DNA of 60,221 nucleotides from Oscillospiraceae bacterium (GTDB lineage: Bacteria; Bacillota; Clostridia; Oscillospirales; Oscillospiraceae): positions 1 to 60,221 of the forward strand of contig JAGAMC010000005.1 in the NCBI GenBank assembly GCA_017624915.1, read 5' to 3'. Shown here in pieces: positions 23,983-32,004 of this stretch (positions are counted from its first letter, which is position 1; the number at the start of each line of letters is the position of its first letter). The notes below the pieces were generated by a model that saw nothing but the letters and a program-made list of their open reading frames with translations, was not told the origin of the DNA and did not search any database. A program made the position numbers and the translations under genes.

Positions 23983-25653
23983 ATGGATATCCATGCCGTA
24001 CGGCAACAGCTGAAGACCAGGACGCTTTATGACCTTCCGCTCCGGGTCACGTTCTATGCTCGTGTTTCCAGTGAGAGCGATGAACAGCTGAACTCGTTGG
24101 GGAACCAGATCACTTATTACGAGGACCTGATACGGAGGAATACGAACTGGACCTATGTAGAGGGATATATCGACGAAGGATTGTCTGCAGCCACGACTAA
24201 AAAGCGTGAAAACTTCCATCGGATGGTGGAAGATGGGGAGAGTGGTCTGTTTGATCTGATCCTCACCAAGGAAATTACACGATTTGCCCGAAATACCTTG
24301 GATTCCATCCAGTACACAAGGAGACTGCTTGATGCCGGAGTGGGTGTGTTTTTCCAGAACGATAACATCAATACCATGGACGAAGACTCCGAACTGCGGC
24401 TGACGATTATGTCCGGCATTGCCCAGGATGAACTGAGAAAGCTGTCCAGCCGTGTGAAATTCGGTCATCAGCAGGCAATCAAAAAGAAAGTAGTTCTTGG
24501 CAACAGCCGTATTTTTGGTTACCTCAAGGATGGTGGTCGCCTCATCATCGATGAGGAAGAGGCATCCATGGTCCGGGAACTGTTTGAACTGTATGCCACC
24601 GGGGATTACAGCATGAAACAGATTGAGACTCTGTTCTGGGAGCGGGGGTATCGTAATCACAATGGCAAGCGGATTGCCCACACCACCATGTCAGGGATGA
24701 TCGCCAACCCGAAGTATAAGGGGTACTATGTAGGAAACAAGGTTCAGGTGGTCGATCTCTTCAGCAAAAAACAGAAGTTCCTGCCCCCGGAAGAATGGGT
24801 GATGTTTAAGGATGAGACGGGTGAGATCGTACCGGCTATTGTTTCGGAGGAACTGTGGGATCAGGCCAACAAGGTGCTGAGGAAGCGGAGCGAGGACGTA
24901 AAGAGCAGACAGGGAATCTGCAATCATGCGAATCTGCTGACCGGAAAACTGTTTTGTACCTGCTGCGGTACGGCCTATTATCGTCGGGAGTCCAAAGATA
25001 AAGAGGGGAACAAGAACAGTAAATGGGTATGCAGCGGCAAAATCAAAAACGGAGCGGATGCCTGTGCCTCCTTTGCGATTTACGAGGAGGAACTGAAACC
25101 CCTGCTCTTTGAGCTGTTTGAAGAGACTCGGGAAACGGCACAGGCTCTGATCGAAGAGTATATTGAAATGTATAAGGAACTGACGGATGAGGGAGACACC
25201 GCCGGGAAGATTGCAGAGCTTCAGCAGAGCATTGACCTGGCAGAGAAAAAGAAGAGTAAGCTGCTTGGGTTTAATGCGGCGGGACAGCTCTCTGATTGGG
25301 ACTTTCTCTCTATGAACAAGGCATGTGCTCAGGAGATTGAAGAGGCGCAACGTCAGATCTATGAGCTGGAGCAACAGCAGTTGGCCAAGGATGACCTGAA
25401 GAAGCACATTGATACCATCCGCCGTGTACTCAATCAGGCACAGCGAGATGCGGTCAACGGGATCATCAACAAGGAGTTCGTGGATAAGTATATCGACAAG
25501 ATCTTTGCTACGCCGGAGGAGGATGGCTCTATGCGGCTTCAGATCAAGATTTTTACCGGTGAAACCACCGATAAATACCTATCTAATCTCAGAAGTCGTA
25601 CGGGTCACACGTTCAAGAAGATGATCGAGGCCTACGAGAACGGCCTGCAGTAA
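23983..25653 (+). CDS. Large serine recombinase (integrase of the element)
   Basis: 556 residues. The N-terminal resolvase catalytic domain holds YARVSS with nucleophile Ser29, then DLILTKEITRFARNT. The recombinase domain (residues ~165-290) is followed by a zinc ribbon (LFCTCCGTAYY ... WVCSGK ... DAC), a coiled coil (~370-470) and a terminal segment. The last residues, KKMIEAYENGLQ, come from the interrupted SASP gene: the crossover site lies inside the final codons. In the excised circle the frame would instead run into the left-end tail PVRTARYARADR... and its own terminator. Integration therefore swaps the recombinase C-terminus. The start is the ATG at 23983 behind GAGGAGGAG; GTG at 23977 is an alternative. 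Confidence 0.93.
   Translation: MDIHAVRQQLKTRTLYDLPLRVTFYARVSSESDEQLNSLGNQITYYEDLIRRNTNWTYVEGYIDEGLSAATTKKRENFHRMVEDGESGLFDLILTKEITRFARNTLDSIQYTRRLLDAGVGVFFQNDNINTMDEDSELRLTIMSGIAQDELRKLSSRVKFGHQQAIKKKVVLGNSRIFGYLKDGGRLIIDEEEASMVRELFELYATGDYSMKQIETLFWERGYRNHNGKRIAHTTMSGMIANPKYKGYYVGNKVQVVDLFSKKQKFLPPEEWVMFKDETGEIVPAIVSEELWDQANKVLRKRSEDVKSRQGICNHANLLTGKLFCTCCGTAYYRRESKDKEGNKNSKWVCSGKIKNGADACASFAIYEEELKPLLFELFEETRETAQALIEEYIEMYKELTDEGDTAGKIAELQQSIDLAEKKKSKLLGFNAAGQLSDWDFLSMNKACAQEIEEAQRQIYELEQQQLAKDDLKKHIDTIRRVLNQAQRDAVNGIINKEFVDKYIDKIFATPEEDGSMRLQIKIFTGETTDKYLSNLRSRTGHTFKKMIEAYENGLQ
25596..25625 (+). other. Right attachment junction (attR)
   Basis: Arm TCGTACGGGT (25596-25605) is inverted relative to ACCCGTACGA at attL. 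It is followed by the core TCAAGAAGATGAT (25613-25625), identical to attL, and then SASP sequence. In the joined attP the arms would be separated by 20 bp, with the dyad centre in the core. Confidence 0.75.
25615..25653 (+). pseudogene. Displaced 3' end of the SASP gene
   Basis: Codons KKMIEAYENGLQ and the stop now serve as the recombinase C-terminus. Together with 7630-7802 they rebuild a 66-residue alpha/beta SASP. The terminator that follows would be the native SASP terminator. Confidence 0.75.
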
Positions 25654-25672
25654 TCACCCCTTAGGGTAACAA

Positions 25673-25709
25673 CGGACCGCCCGGTATATACCGGGCGGTC
25701 CGCTTTTTT
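25673..25709 (+). terminator. Terminator after SASP 3' end
   Basis: CGGACCGCCCGGTA / TACCGGGCGGTCCG with a six-base T run. Confidence 0.9.
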
Positions 25710-25790
25710 GTATACTTCGGCGGGAAAATGGCTGAGGGAAAGAAAAATACGGGCGGTTATACCAAAAGATAAAAAATTTTGCCAAACCCC

Positions 25791-25819
25791 TTTACATTGG
25801 CGATTTAGCGTGGTAAAAT
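25791..25819 (+). promoter_or_regulatory. Promoter of the amino-acid ABC operon
   Basis: TTTACA (25791-25796), 17-bp spacer, TAAAAT (25814-25819). A small GC stem (about 25832-25852) lies in the leader before the ribosome binding site GGAGG at 25870. Confidence 0.6.
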
Positions 25820-25883
25820 GCAAAAGTGCTGAGGGGCACGGGGTGCTCCCCGCACAGTAAAGTTGATTTGGAGGATACATATT

Positions 25884-26660
25884 ATGAAGAAGTTTATTGC
25901 TCTTGCTATGGCTCTTGTGATGAGCCTGGCTCTGGTCGCCTGCGGCGCTCCTGCCGAGAAGAAGACCGTTTATGCCGTGGAAGCCGGCTCCGCCGGTGAG
26001 GAAGTGGCGATCGCCAACGGATTTGAGATCGTCAGCGTTGACGCTCAGGCCACTGCTCTGATGGAAGTGCAGTCCGGCAACGCGGACGCCGCCATTATCG
26101 ACCTGCTCATGGCCGGTGCCATGGTGGGTGAGGGCACCAGCTATCCCGAGATCAAGGTCACCGATCAGAAGCTGAATTCCGAGCAGTACGGCATCGGCTG
26201 CCGCAAGGGCAGCGATCTGGCTTCTTTCATCAACAGCGTGCTGGCTGAGACCTATGCCGACGGCACCATGATGGAGATCGCCAAGACCTACGGTGTGCAG
26301 GAAGCCATCATTGAGCAGCCCGCTGCCGAGTATGTGGCTGCCGCCGCTGACAGCGACGTGGAGTACATCAAGGCCAAGGGCAAGCTGATCGTTGGCATTA
26401 CTGAGTTTGCTCCCATGGACTATCTGGATGCGAACAACGAGTGGATCGGCTTTGATGCCGACATGAGCCGTATCGTGGCTGAGGAACTGGGCGTCGAAGT
26501 CGAGTTTGTGGTCATCGACTGGAACAACAAGGTCTTCGAGCTGGACGGCAAGTCCATTGACGTGGTGTGGAACGGCATGACCCTGACCGATGCGGTGAAG
26601 GAAGCCATGGAGTGCACCAACGCTTACTGTGAGAACGCTCAGGTGGTCGTGAGCAAGTAA
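25884..26660 (+). CDS. Amino-acid ABC substrate-binding lipoprotein, circularly permuted
   Basis: 258 residues with a lipoprotein signal (lipobox LALVAC, Cys20). The family is SBP_bac_3, the binding protein of polar amino-acid ABC importers, but the order is inverted. Residues ~29-135 are the second half of a normal protein (YAVEAGSAGEE, ATALMEVQSGNADAAIIDLL, GIGCRKGSDL, TYGVQEAI). They are followed by the first half (GKLIVGITEFAPMDYLDANN, GFDADMSRIVAEELGVEVEF, DVVWNGMTLTDAVKEAMECT). It ends NAQVVVSK, exactly where the normal chain would continue into its first residues. Both halves are complete and well conserved, so this looks like a working permuted protein. Permease and ATPase follow in the same direction. 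Confidence 0.85.
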   Translation: MKKFIALAMALVMSLALVACGAPAEKKTVYAVEAGSAGEEVAIANGFEIVSVDAQATALMEVQSGNADAAIIDLLMAGAMVGEGTSYPEIKVTDQKLNSEQYGIGCRKGSDLASFINSVLAETYADGTMMEIAKTYGVQEAIIEQPAAEYVAAAADSDVEYIKAKGKLIVGITEFAPMDYLDANNEWIGFDADMSRIVAEELGVEVEFVVIDWNNKVFELDGKSIDVVWNGMTLTDAVKEAMECTNAYCENAQVVVSK

Positions 26661-26682
26661 GCTTTTCCCAAACGGTATCACA

Positions 26683-26716
26683 AAAGGCAGAGGGCGAATC
26701 CCGCCCTCTGCCTTTA
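26683..26716 (+). terminator. Partial terminator between binding protein and permease
   Basis: AAAGGCAGAGGGCG / CGCCCTCTGCCTTT with a weak T tail. Such stems commonly keep binding protein expression above permease expression. Confidence 0.65.
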
Positions 26717-26765
26717 GACGGTTTACCCGGTGGACCGGGCAAATTATGCGTAAAGGAATTTTGTT

Positions 26766-27482
26766 ATGTTCTGGCAAGTTACGTTATCGATTTTGAAGGG
26801 GTGCGGGGAAGCGGCGGAGCTGTTTTTCCTGACCCTGCTGTTCTCGCTGCCCTTAGGCCTGATCATCTCCTTTGGCTCCATGAGCAAATGGGCGCCCTTT
26901 CGCAAGCTGCGCGGCAGAGAAAACCGTTTTCTGCACGGGCTGGCGGGAATAAGGCCCGTCAGCGCCCTGACCAACACCGTAGTGTGGATCATCCGCGGCA
27001 CGCCGCTGATGCTGCAGCTGATTATCGTGTTCTATGGTCCTGGTATGTGGTTTGACGCAAATCCGTGGAACTTTTTTTCCGATGGACGAATGTTTGCCTG
27101 TGTGCTGACGTTTGTGGTCAACTACGCCTGTTATTTTTCCGTGATCTTCCGGGGCGGCATCGAGGGCGTTCCTGTGGGTCAGCGTGAGGCCGGTCAGGTG
27201 CTCGGTATGACCCGAACGCAGATCTTCTTCAAAGTCACGCTGCTGCAGATGATCAAGCGGGTGGTCCCCCCCATGTCCAACGAGGTCATCACGCTGGTCA
27301 AGGACACCTCTCTGGCCCGGATCATTGCCATTACCGAGATCATCAAAGCGGGCGAAAGCTTTATGAAGAGCGATGGCATTACCTGGCCCCTGTTCTACAC
27401 GGCTGTTTTCTATTTGGTATTCGTAGGCGCGCTGACCCTGCTGTTTGGGTATATTGAGCGCAAAATGGACTACTTTAAGTAA
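26766..27482 (+). CDS. Amino-acid ABC transporter permease
   Basis: 238-residue membrane protein of the His/Glu/Gln/Arg/opine family. It has about five helices and the EAA cytoplasmic loop (EAGQVLGMTRTQIFFKVTL, QMIKRVVPPMSNEVITLVKD) that contacts the ATPase. It lies between the permuted binding protein and the ATPase; AAAGGAA precedes the ATG. It has one extra N-terminal insertion (KLRGRENRFLHGLAGI region, residues ~45-65) between the first two helices. Confidence 0.9.
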   Translation: MFWQVTLSILKGCGEAAELFFLTLLFSLPLGLIISFGSMSKWAPFRKLRGRENRFLHGLAGIRPVSALTNTVVWIIRGTPLMLQLIIVFYGPGMWFDANPWNFFSDGRMFACVLTFVVNYACYFSVIFRGGIEGVPVGQREAGQVLGMTRTQIFFKVTLLQMIKRVVPPMSNEVITLVKDTSLARIIAITEIIKAGESFMKSDGITWPLFYTAVFYLVFVGALTLLFGYIERKMDYFK

Positions 27483-27496
27483 AGGGGGCGGACGAA

Positions 27497-28282
27497 ATGG
27501 CGATTCTGGAAGTACACAACATTGAAAAGCATTTCGGCCCCACCCGGGTGCTGGAGGACATCAGCTTTGAGCTGGAGCGGGGGCAGGCCCTAGCCATCAT
27601 CGGCTCCTCCGGCAGCGGCAAGACCACCCTGCTGCGCTGCCTGAACTTTTTGGAGACCCCCAACAAGGGCAGCATCAGCGTGGAGGGCAAGGTCATTTTT
27701 GACGCCGCCGACCCCGCCACCCAGAAGGAGAGCGAGGTGCGCAAAAAACGCCTGCACTTCGGCATGGTGTTCCAGTCCTTCAACCTCTTCCCTCAGTATA
27801 CCGCCTTGGAAAACGTGACCCTTGCCAGCAAGCTGCTGGCCAAGGAGCGCAGCGATTATAAGGCCAACAAAAACCATATCCTTATGGAAATCGAGGACGA
27901 GGGCAGAGTACTGTTGGAGCGCATGGGCCTTGCCGACCGGGCGGACCACTATCCCCACCAGCTGTCCGGCGGACAGCAGCAGCGTGTGGCCATCGCCCGG
28001 GCGCTGGCACTGCACCCGGACATCCTGTGCTTTGACGAGCCCACCTCCGCCCTTGACCCGGAGCTGACCGGCGAGGTGCTGAAGGTCATCCGTTCTCTGG
28101 CCGACCAGAAGACCACCATGATCATCGTTACCCACGAGATGGCCTTTGCCCGGGATGTGGCCGATCAAATCATCTTCATGGACGGCGGCGTGATCGTGGA
28201 ACAGGGGCCCGCTCGTCAGGTCATCGACCACCCTCAGCAGGAGCGGACAAAGCAATTTTTGTCCCGCTACGCGGAAAACTGA
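27497..28282 (+). CDS. Amino-acid ABC transporter ATP-binding protein
   Basis: 261 residues. Walker A GSSGSGKTT (~residues 37-45), signature LSGGQQQRV, Walker B DILCFDEPTSALDPE and the switch His in VTHEMAFARD. GlnQ/HisP-type, energising import of a polar amino acid. Separated from the permease by 14 bases with a G-rich ribosome binding site. An unusual insert around ERSDYKANKNHILMEIEDEG (~residues 112-135) is typical of a clostridial subgroup. Confidence 0.95.
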   Translation: MAILEVHNIEKHFGPTRVLEDISFELERGQALAIIGSSGSGKTTLLRCLNFLETPNKGSISVEGKVIFDAADPATQKESEVRKKRLHFGMVFQSFNLFPQYTALENVTLASKLLAKERSDYKANKNHILMEIEDEGRVLLERMGLADRADHYPHQLSGGQQQRVAIARALALHPDILCFDEPTSALDPELTGEVLKVIRSLADQKTTMIIVTHEMAFARDVADQIIFMDGGVIVEQGPARQVIDHPQQERTKQFLSRYAEN

Positions 28283-28284
28283 AC

Positions 28285-28320
28285 GAAAAATCCCCTCTGC
28301 CGCGGCAGAGGGGATTTTTT
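28285..28320. terminator. Terminator between convergent genes
   Basis: AAAAATCCCCTCTGCCG / CGGCAGAGGGGATTTTT, able to stop transcription from both sides. Confidence 0.9.
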
Positions 28321-28327
28321 GCTCTTT

Positions 28328-29836
28328 TTACTTGGACAGATAGTTCATGATAAATTGAGCGGTTTGAGCGCGGGTGGCGGGAGCGGTGACCACATCGAAG
28401 GGGATGCCCTCCAGCAGATCGCTCTCAACAGCCCAGGCAAGGGCGTTGGAGGCCCAGCTGCTGTGGGGACCCACGCTGTCGGCAGTGCCGACGAAGGGGA
28501 GGTTGCCGGAGTAGTTCCACAGGATGACGGCGACCTGCTCCAACGTCACGGCGTCGTCGGGACCGAACTTGCCGTCGCCGTAGCCGCCCATAATGCCGTG
28601 GGTGGTGCCCCAGATGATGGCGTTGTTGTACCACTGGTCAGCGGGAGCATCGGTGAAGGCATGAGCGCCGGAAACGGCGGGCTGGCCCTCCTTGTTGTAC
28701 AGGATCTGAACCACCATGGCCCGGGACAGAGTGTCGTTGGGGCCGAAGGTGGTGGCGCTGTAGCCGCCCATGATCTTGTTCTCCAGAGCAAAATCAACGG
28801 CCTCGTGATACCAGGCGTCCTTGTCCACGTCGGTCATGTCCCTGGACGGGCAGGTGGCGCTGTGGTCCGCAATGACGGGCTTGCCCTCATAGGCGGAGGG
28901 AGTGATCTCCAGAGGGTTCTTAATAGCGTTGTTGACCGCCTCGGTAACGGCCAGCGCCTCCTCGGGGGTCACGGTCCGGGCGGGGGTAATATAGCCCTTG
29001 AGCGCGGCCTTGGACTCGGGTACGTCGGTGAGCTTGATGGTGTCCAGAGTCTTGCCGAACAGGGTGCAGTAGAAGGTGTAGGCGGCAATGGTACGGCCCA
29101 GGGTGTTCATGTGAATGTGGTCACGATGCAGGGTGTGGCCGACGAAGCTGGTGGTGGCGTTCACCAGGGCGGTACCCACGGGGGTTATGTAGGAGATATC
29201 CTTTCTGGTGAGGATCTTGGCCTTGACGGCATCCATGGTGTAGCGATGCATCGCGGCGGGCTCGCCGTCCTGGGAGTAATTAAAGAGCTGCTCCTGAGCA
29301 AAGGGGTAGGGACCGGTCATATACCAGCCCAGCTTGACGTTGGGGTTGGTCAGGAATCGGGTAATGTGGGGGATCAGCTCGTCCAGGACATCGTAGGTGG
29401 AGGGGTCTGCAGCGGGGGTGCAGTTCTGCTGCAGGAAGACCACGTCCCAGGCCTCGTCCTGCAGGCCCTTGAACATGGTATAGGAGCCGGCCCCGTTCAG
29501 GGTCCATTCACCGTCCTCATACTTATAGTAGCTGTAGATCTGAGAGTCTTCCAGCGCATAGTCCATATGCAGCTGCAGAGTGCTGCTGCCCTTGTGGAGG
29601 ACACCCAGGATGATCTCCTCACCCTCGGCCTCGACCACGTCGGGGATGTAGGAGCCGGCGTCGGCGGTGAGGCTGTTGCCGATGAGCAGCACCTTCAGAG
29701 GGCCGGACTGGGCGGGAGCGGAAGTGGTGGTGAGCAGGGGGAGATCATTCTCCGCAGCCAGAGCGGCGGGCAGCATGCAGCAAAGCAGGGTCAGGGACAG
29801 TACGGTGCTGAGGATGCGTTTGCAGGAACGTTTCAT
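28328..29836 (-). CDS. Surface-layer-anchored DUF4886/SGNH hydrolase-like protein
   Basis: 502 residues. Signal peptide (to about residue 27, ALAA), then an SGNH/GDSL-like domain of the DUF4886 type. It starts with block I LKVLLIGNSLTADAGSY (Ser in GNSL) and ends with the catalytic-type HRDHIHMNTLGR near residue 245. The C-terminal ~170 residues are three SLH repeats (DVDKDAWYHEAVDFALENKI, DAPADQWYNNAIIW, GPHSSWASNALAWAVE) that anchor to secondary cell wall polymers. Probably an esterase acting outside the cell; the substrate is unknown. AAAGGAAAG lies before the ATG. Single gene. Confidence 0.83.
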   Translation of the reverse strand: MKRSCKRILSTVLSLTLLCCMLPAALAAENDLPLLTTTSAPAQSGPLKVLLIGNSLTADAGSYIPDVVEAEGEEIILGVLHKGSSTLQLHMDYALEDSQIYSYYKYEDGEWTLNGAGSYTMFKGLQDEAWDVVFLQQNCTPAADPSTYDVLDELIPHITRFLTNPNVKLGWYMTGPYPFAQEQLFNYSQDGEPAAMHRYTMDAVKAKILTRKDISYITPVGTALVNATTSFVGHTLHRDHIHMNTLGRTIAAYTFYCTLFGKTLDTIKLTDVPESKAALKGYITPARTVTPEEALAVTEAVNNAIKNPLEITPSAYEGKPVIADHSATCPSRDMTDVDKDAWYHEAVDFALENKIMGGYSATTFGPNDTLSRAMVVQILYNKEGQPAVSGAHAFTDAPADQWYNNAIIWGTTHGIMGGYGDGKFGPDDAVTLEQVAVILWNYSGNLPFVGTADSVGPHSSWASNALAWAVESDLLEGIPFDVVTAPATRAQTAQFIMNYLSK

Positions 29837-29904
29837 AAGACGTCTTTCCTTTGAAATTTGGTACGAATATTATATATATATAAAGTCAAGGGATTGCAGG
29901 GATT

Positions 29905-30675
29905 TTATTCTTCTGCCGCAACGGGGTTAAGCAGAGAGCCGATGCCCTGAATGCGCATCTCCATCACGTCGCCGGGGTTGACCGGGCCGACCCCGGAGGG
30001 GGTGCCGGTGAAGATGACGTCGCCGGGTTCCAGCGTCATGGACTGGGACAGCCAGCTGACCAGATAGGGCACGTCGAAGATGAGGTTGCGGGTGTTGGAG
30101 TGCTGGCGGCGCTGGCCGTTGACCCAGCTGGAGATATCCAGCCCCGCCTTGGGGTCGATGCCCGTTTCGACCCACGGGCCGATGGGGCCGAAGGTGTCAA
30201 AGCCCTTGCATACCGACCACTGCTTGGTGGGGTCCTGCAGGTCCCGGGCGGTGACGTCGTTGCCGATGGTGTAGCCCAGCACATAGTCCGCGGCCTCCTC
30301 CACGCTCACGTGGCGGGCCCGGCGGCCGATGACCGCAACCAGCTCCGCCTCGTACTCCACCTGATGGGTCATGGACTTGGGGTACAGCACGGGCTGCTCC
30401 GGGCCGGCCAGACAGCTCAGGGGCTTCATGAAGATGTTGGGGGACTCGGGGATGGGGGTGTTGAACTCCTCGGCGTGGTCCCGGTAGTTAAAGCCCACGG
30501 CCAGCAGCTTGGTGGGCTGGCAGGGGGGCAGCAGCTTTACCCGGGACAGGGGGATCAGCTCGCCGCTCTCCTCCCGACTTTGGAACAGGTCGCCGGTCAG
30601 CACGTGGATGGTGTCACCATCCACCCGGCCGTACAGGGTGCGCTGATCGCATTCAAAACGAACAAAACGGGGCAT
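29905..30675 (-). CDS. Fumarylacetoacetate hydrolase family protein
   Basis: 256-residue cytosolic enzyme of the FAH fold. Metal-binding and catalytic segments are visible: LLAVGFNYRDHAEEF near residue 60, HQVEYEAELVAVIGRRAR with the metal-binding Glu pair near 105-115, GNDVTARDLQ near 140, and GDVIFTGTPSGVGP near 220. Members hydrolyse or decarboxylate acylpyruvates and related 2-oxo acids; the substrate here is not evident. Single gene. Confidence 0.88.
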   Translation of the reverse strand: MPRFVRFECDQRTLYGRVDGDTIHVLTGDLFQSREESGELIPLSRVKLLPPCQPTKLLAVGFNYRDHAEEFNTPIPESPNIFMKPLSCLAGPEQPVLYPKSMTHQVEYEAELVAVIGRRARHVSVEEAADYVLGYTIGNDVTARDLQDPTKQWSVCKGFDTFGPIGPWVETGIDPKAGLDISSWVNGQRRQHSNTRNLIFDVPYLVSWLSQSMTLEPGDVIFTGTPSGVGPVNPGDVMEMRIQGIGSLLNPVAAEE

Positions 30676-30766
30676 AAACAGTTCCTCCTGTGGCTTATTG
30701 CATTCAGTTTACACTGGTCAGCCGCAAAAGACAAGAAAAATATGGGCCATGCCACTGAATAAAAAA

Positions 30767-30868
30767 CCTCCCCCTTGACGGGGGAGGTGCCGAACAAAGT
30801 GAGGCGGAGGGGGTGTACAGCACCCCCTCAGTCAGCTTCGCTGACAGCTCCCCCGCGAGGGGGGAGCC
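30767..30868. repeat. Intergenic palindromic repeat element
   Basis: Two strong hairpins, CCTCCCCC-TTGACG-GGGGAGG at the left and CTCCCCC-GCGA-GGGGGGAG at the right, flank the stems GGAGGGGGT / CACCCCCTC and GTCAGCTTCGCTGAC. This composite structure is typical of short dispersed repeats seen between genes in Oscillospiraceae genomes. It can also act as a terminator for the FAH gene region. Confidence 0.65.
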
Positions 30869-30872
30869 GATG

Positions 30873-31991
30873 TCAGCGGGAGAGCAGGAACAGGTTGTTG
30901 TCCGTGGCAAAGTTGGAGATGCTGTACAGCACCACCACCTGATCAATGTCGTGCTCGGCCACATAGTCCTTCAGACTGGTGCGGTTATAGCGCAGGTCGA
31001 ACAGGTGCACCTCGGAAAAACTCTCGGTGAGGAAGGGGGCGAGGGAGTCGGTGTAGGAGTCCCGTACCACCAGCACCTTCGGGGCATCGGTGTGTTCCGT
31101 TTCGATGACGCACAGGGGCTGGTTGCCGCCCAGAAAGTAGGAGTACTTGTCCTTTTCCTGCAGGAAGCGGTCCACGTACAGCGCCCCCTCGGTAGGCGTG
31201 CCGTCAAAGTAGGAGGTGACGGTGACATTCTGCCCGGGCACATAGATGTCGATGACATCGGGAGCCACCCAGCGCACACCGGAGGAGGAGAAGATAGTGC
31301 CGTAAAAGTCCTCGGACACGGTGGTCTTTTCGTAGTCGGACAGGGATACCGGGGTCATGCCCATAGCGTCCATGATGGCGGCGTAGCCGTAGTAGGCGCC
31401 CAGACTGGTCCAGTGGTGGTCAGTGCGGTAATACAGATCTTCACCGGCATGGTCGGAAAGACCCTGCCACAGGTCGATAGTCAGCGCGTCGGTGGCGGCG
31501 TACATCTGGTCGATGATGGCCTTTTCGTCGGCGGTAGGAGCGCCCACGGGCAGGCGGTCGGCCCAGATGGCGGCGGCGGAGGGGATCAGGCCAAAGTAGA
31601 CGGGCACGTCCACGTTGTCCACCAGCTTATCCAGATTGGCCATGTTCTTGAACAGGGCCTGCATATCGGGGGCGTCCAGACGGTTGATGAGGGTGTCGCC
31701 GGCGGCCAGATAGGTGCCGTTGTTTTCCTTTTTGCCGCTGAGCCGCTCGCACCAAGCCTTCAGAGCCACCCAGAAGTCCCGGCCCACGATGTGGTCGCTG
31801 GTATAGGCCTCGGCCTCGGTCATAAAATCGCCGTTAGTCAGCGATTCAAGGGAGAACCGAGGGACTTTCTGCAGATAGCGGTTTTCCAGCGGGGAAAAGG
31901 CCTTGTCGGGGAGCAGACAGCTGAGCACCAGCATGCCGCCCAAAAAGAGGCAGAACAGGGCGGAAAGAAAGCGGTTGAAATGTTTCGTCAT
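30873..31991 (-). CDS. DHHW family protein (AlgJ/AlgX-like O-acetylation partner)
   Basis: 372 residues with an N-terminal membrane anchor (residues ~8-27) and an SGNH-like exported domain. The signature DHHW is at 191-194 (TDHHWTSLGAYYGY), with NRYLQKVPRFS near 38-47 and VLVVRDSYTDSLAPFL near 300. DHHW proteins act with MBOAT acyltransferases to O-acetylate cell-surface glycans, taking acetyl groups passed across the membrane. It is the last gene of a three-gene set, 13 bases behind the MBOAT gene. Confidence 0.88.
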   Translation of the reverse strand: MTKHFNRFLSALFCLFLGGMLVLSCLLPDKAFSPLENRYLQKVPRFSLESLTNGDFMTEAEAYTSDHIVGRDFWVALKAWCERLSGKKENNGTYLAAGDTLINRLDAPDMQALFKNMANLDKLVDNVDVPVYFGLIPSAAAIWADRLPVGAPTADEKAIIDQMYAATDALTIDLWQGLSDHAGEDLYYRTDHHWTSLGAYYGYAAIMDAMGMTPVSLSDYEKTTVSEDFYGTIFSSSGVRWVAPDVIDIYVPGQNVTVTSYFDGTPTEGALYVDRFLQEKDKYSYFLGGNQPLCVIETEHTDAPKVLVVRDSYTDSLAPFLTESFSEVHLFDLRYNRTSLKDYVAEHDIDQVVVLYSISNFATDNNLFLLSR

Positions 31992-32004
31992 GTTTAACGC
32001 CTCC

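Larger units (their letters stand above)
7790..25625 (+). mobile_element. Composite integrative element, ~17.8 kb, inserted in a SASP gene
   Basis: Bounded by TCAAGAAGATGAT at 7790 and 25613. It carries a large serine recombinase at its right end and splits a SASP gene whose two halves lie outside the junctions. Three internal copies of the left-end sequence (17537, 20213, 22681) divide it into cassettes of about 9.7, 2.7, 2.5 and 2.9 kb. These hold a pilus operon, a toxin-antitoxin-like operon, a MuF polymorphic toxin region and the recombinase module. In-silico excision gives an intact SASP frame and a circle whose joint has 10-bp inverted arms. No conjugation or capsid assembly genes are seen; the MuF domain protein stands alone. 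The boundaries come from sequence logic, not comparison with an empty site. Confidence 0.75.

Noticed and set aside
7790-25625. Element as an ordinary prophage or conjugative element
   Set aside because: No terminase, portal, capsid, tail, relaxase, coupling ATPase or type IV secretion genes are present; the MuF-domain gene is a toxin fusion standing alone.
23983-25653. Recombinase C-terminus EAYENGLQ as its native end
   Set aside because: It fits the SASP C-terminal helix, follows the shared core exactly, and is followed by a terminator suited to the SASP gene; the other element end supplies an alternative in-frame tail with its own terminator.
25884-26660. Binding protein gene as a truncated or scrambled pseudogene
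   Set aside because: No frameshift, intact lipoprotein signal, both halves complete and conserved, and a functional-looking operon behind it. Circular permutation explains it better.
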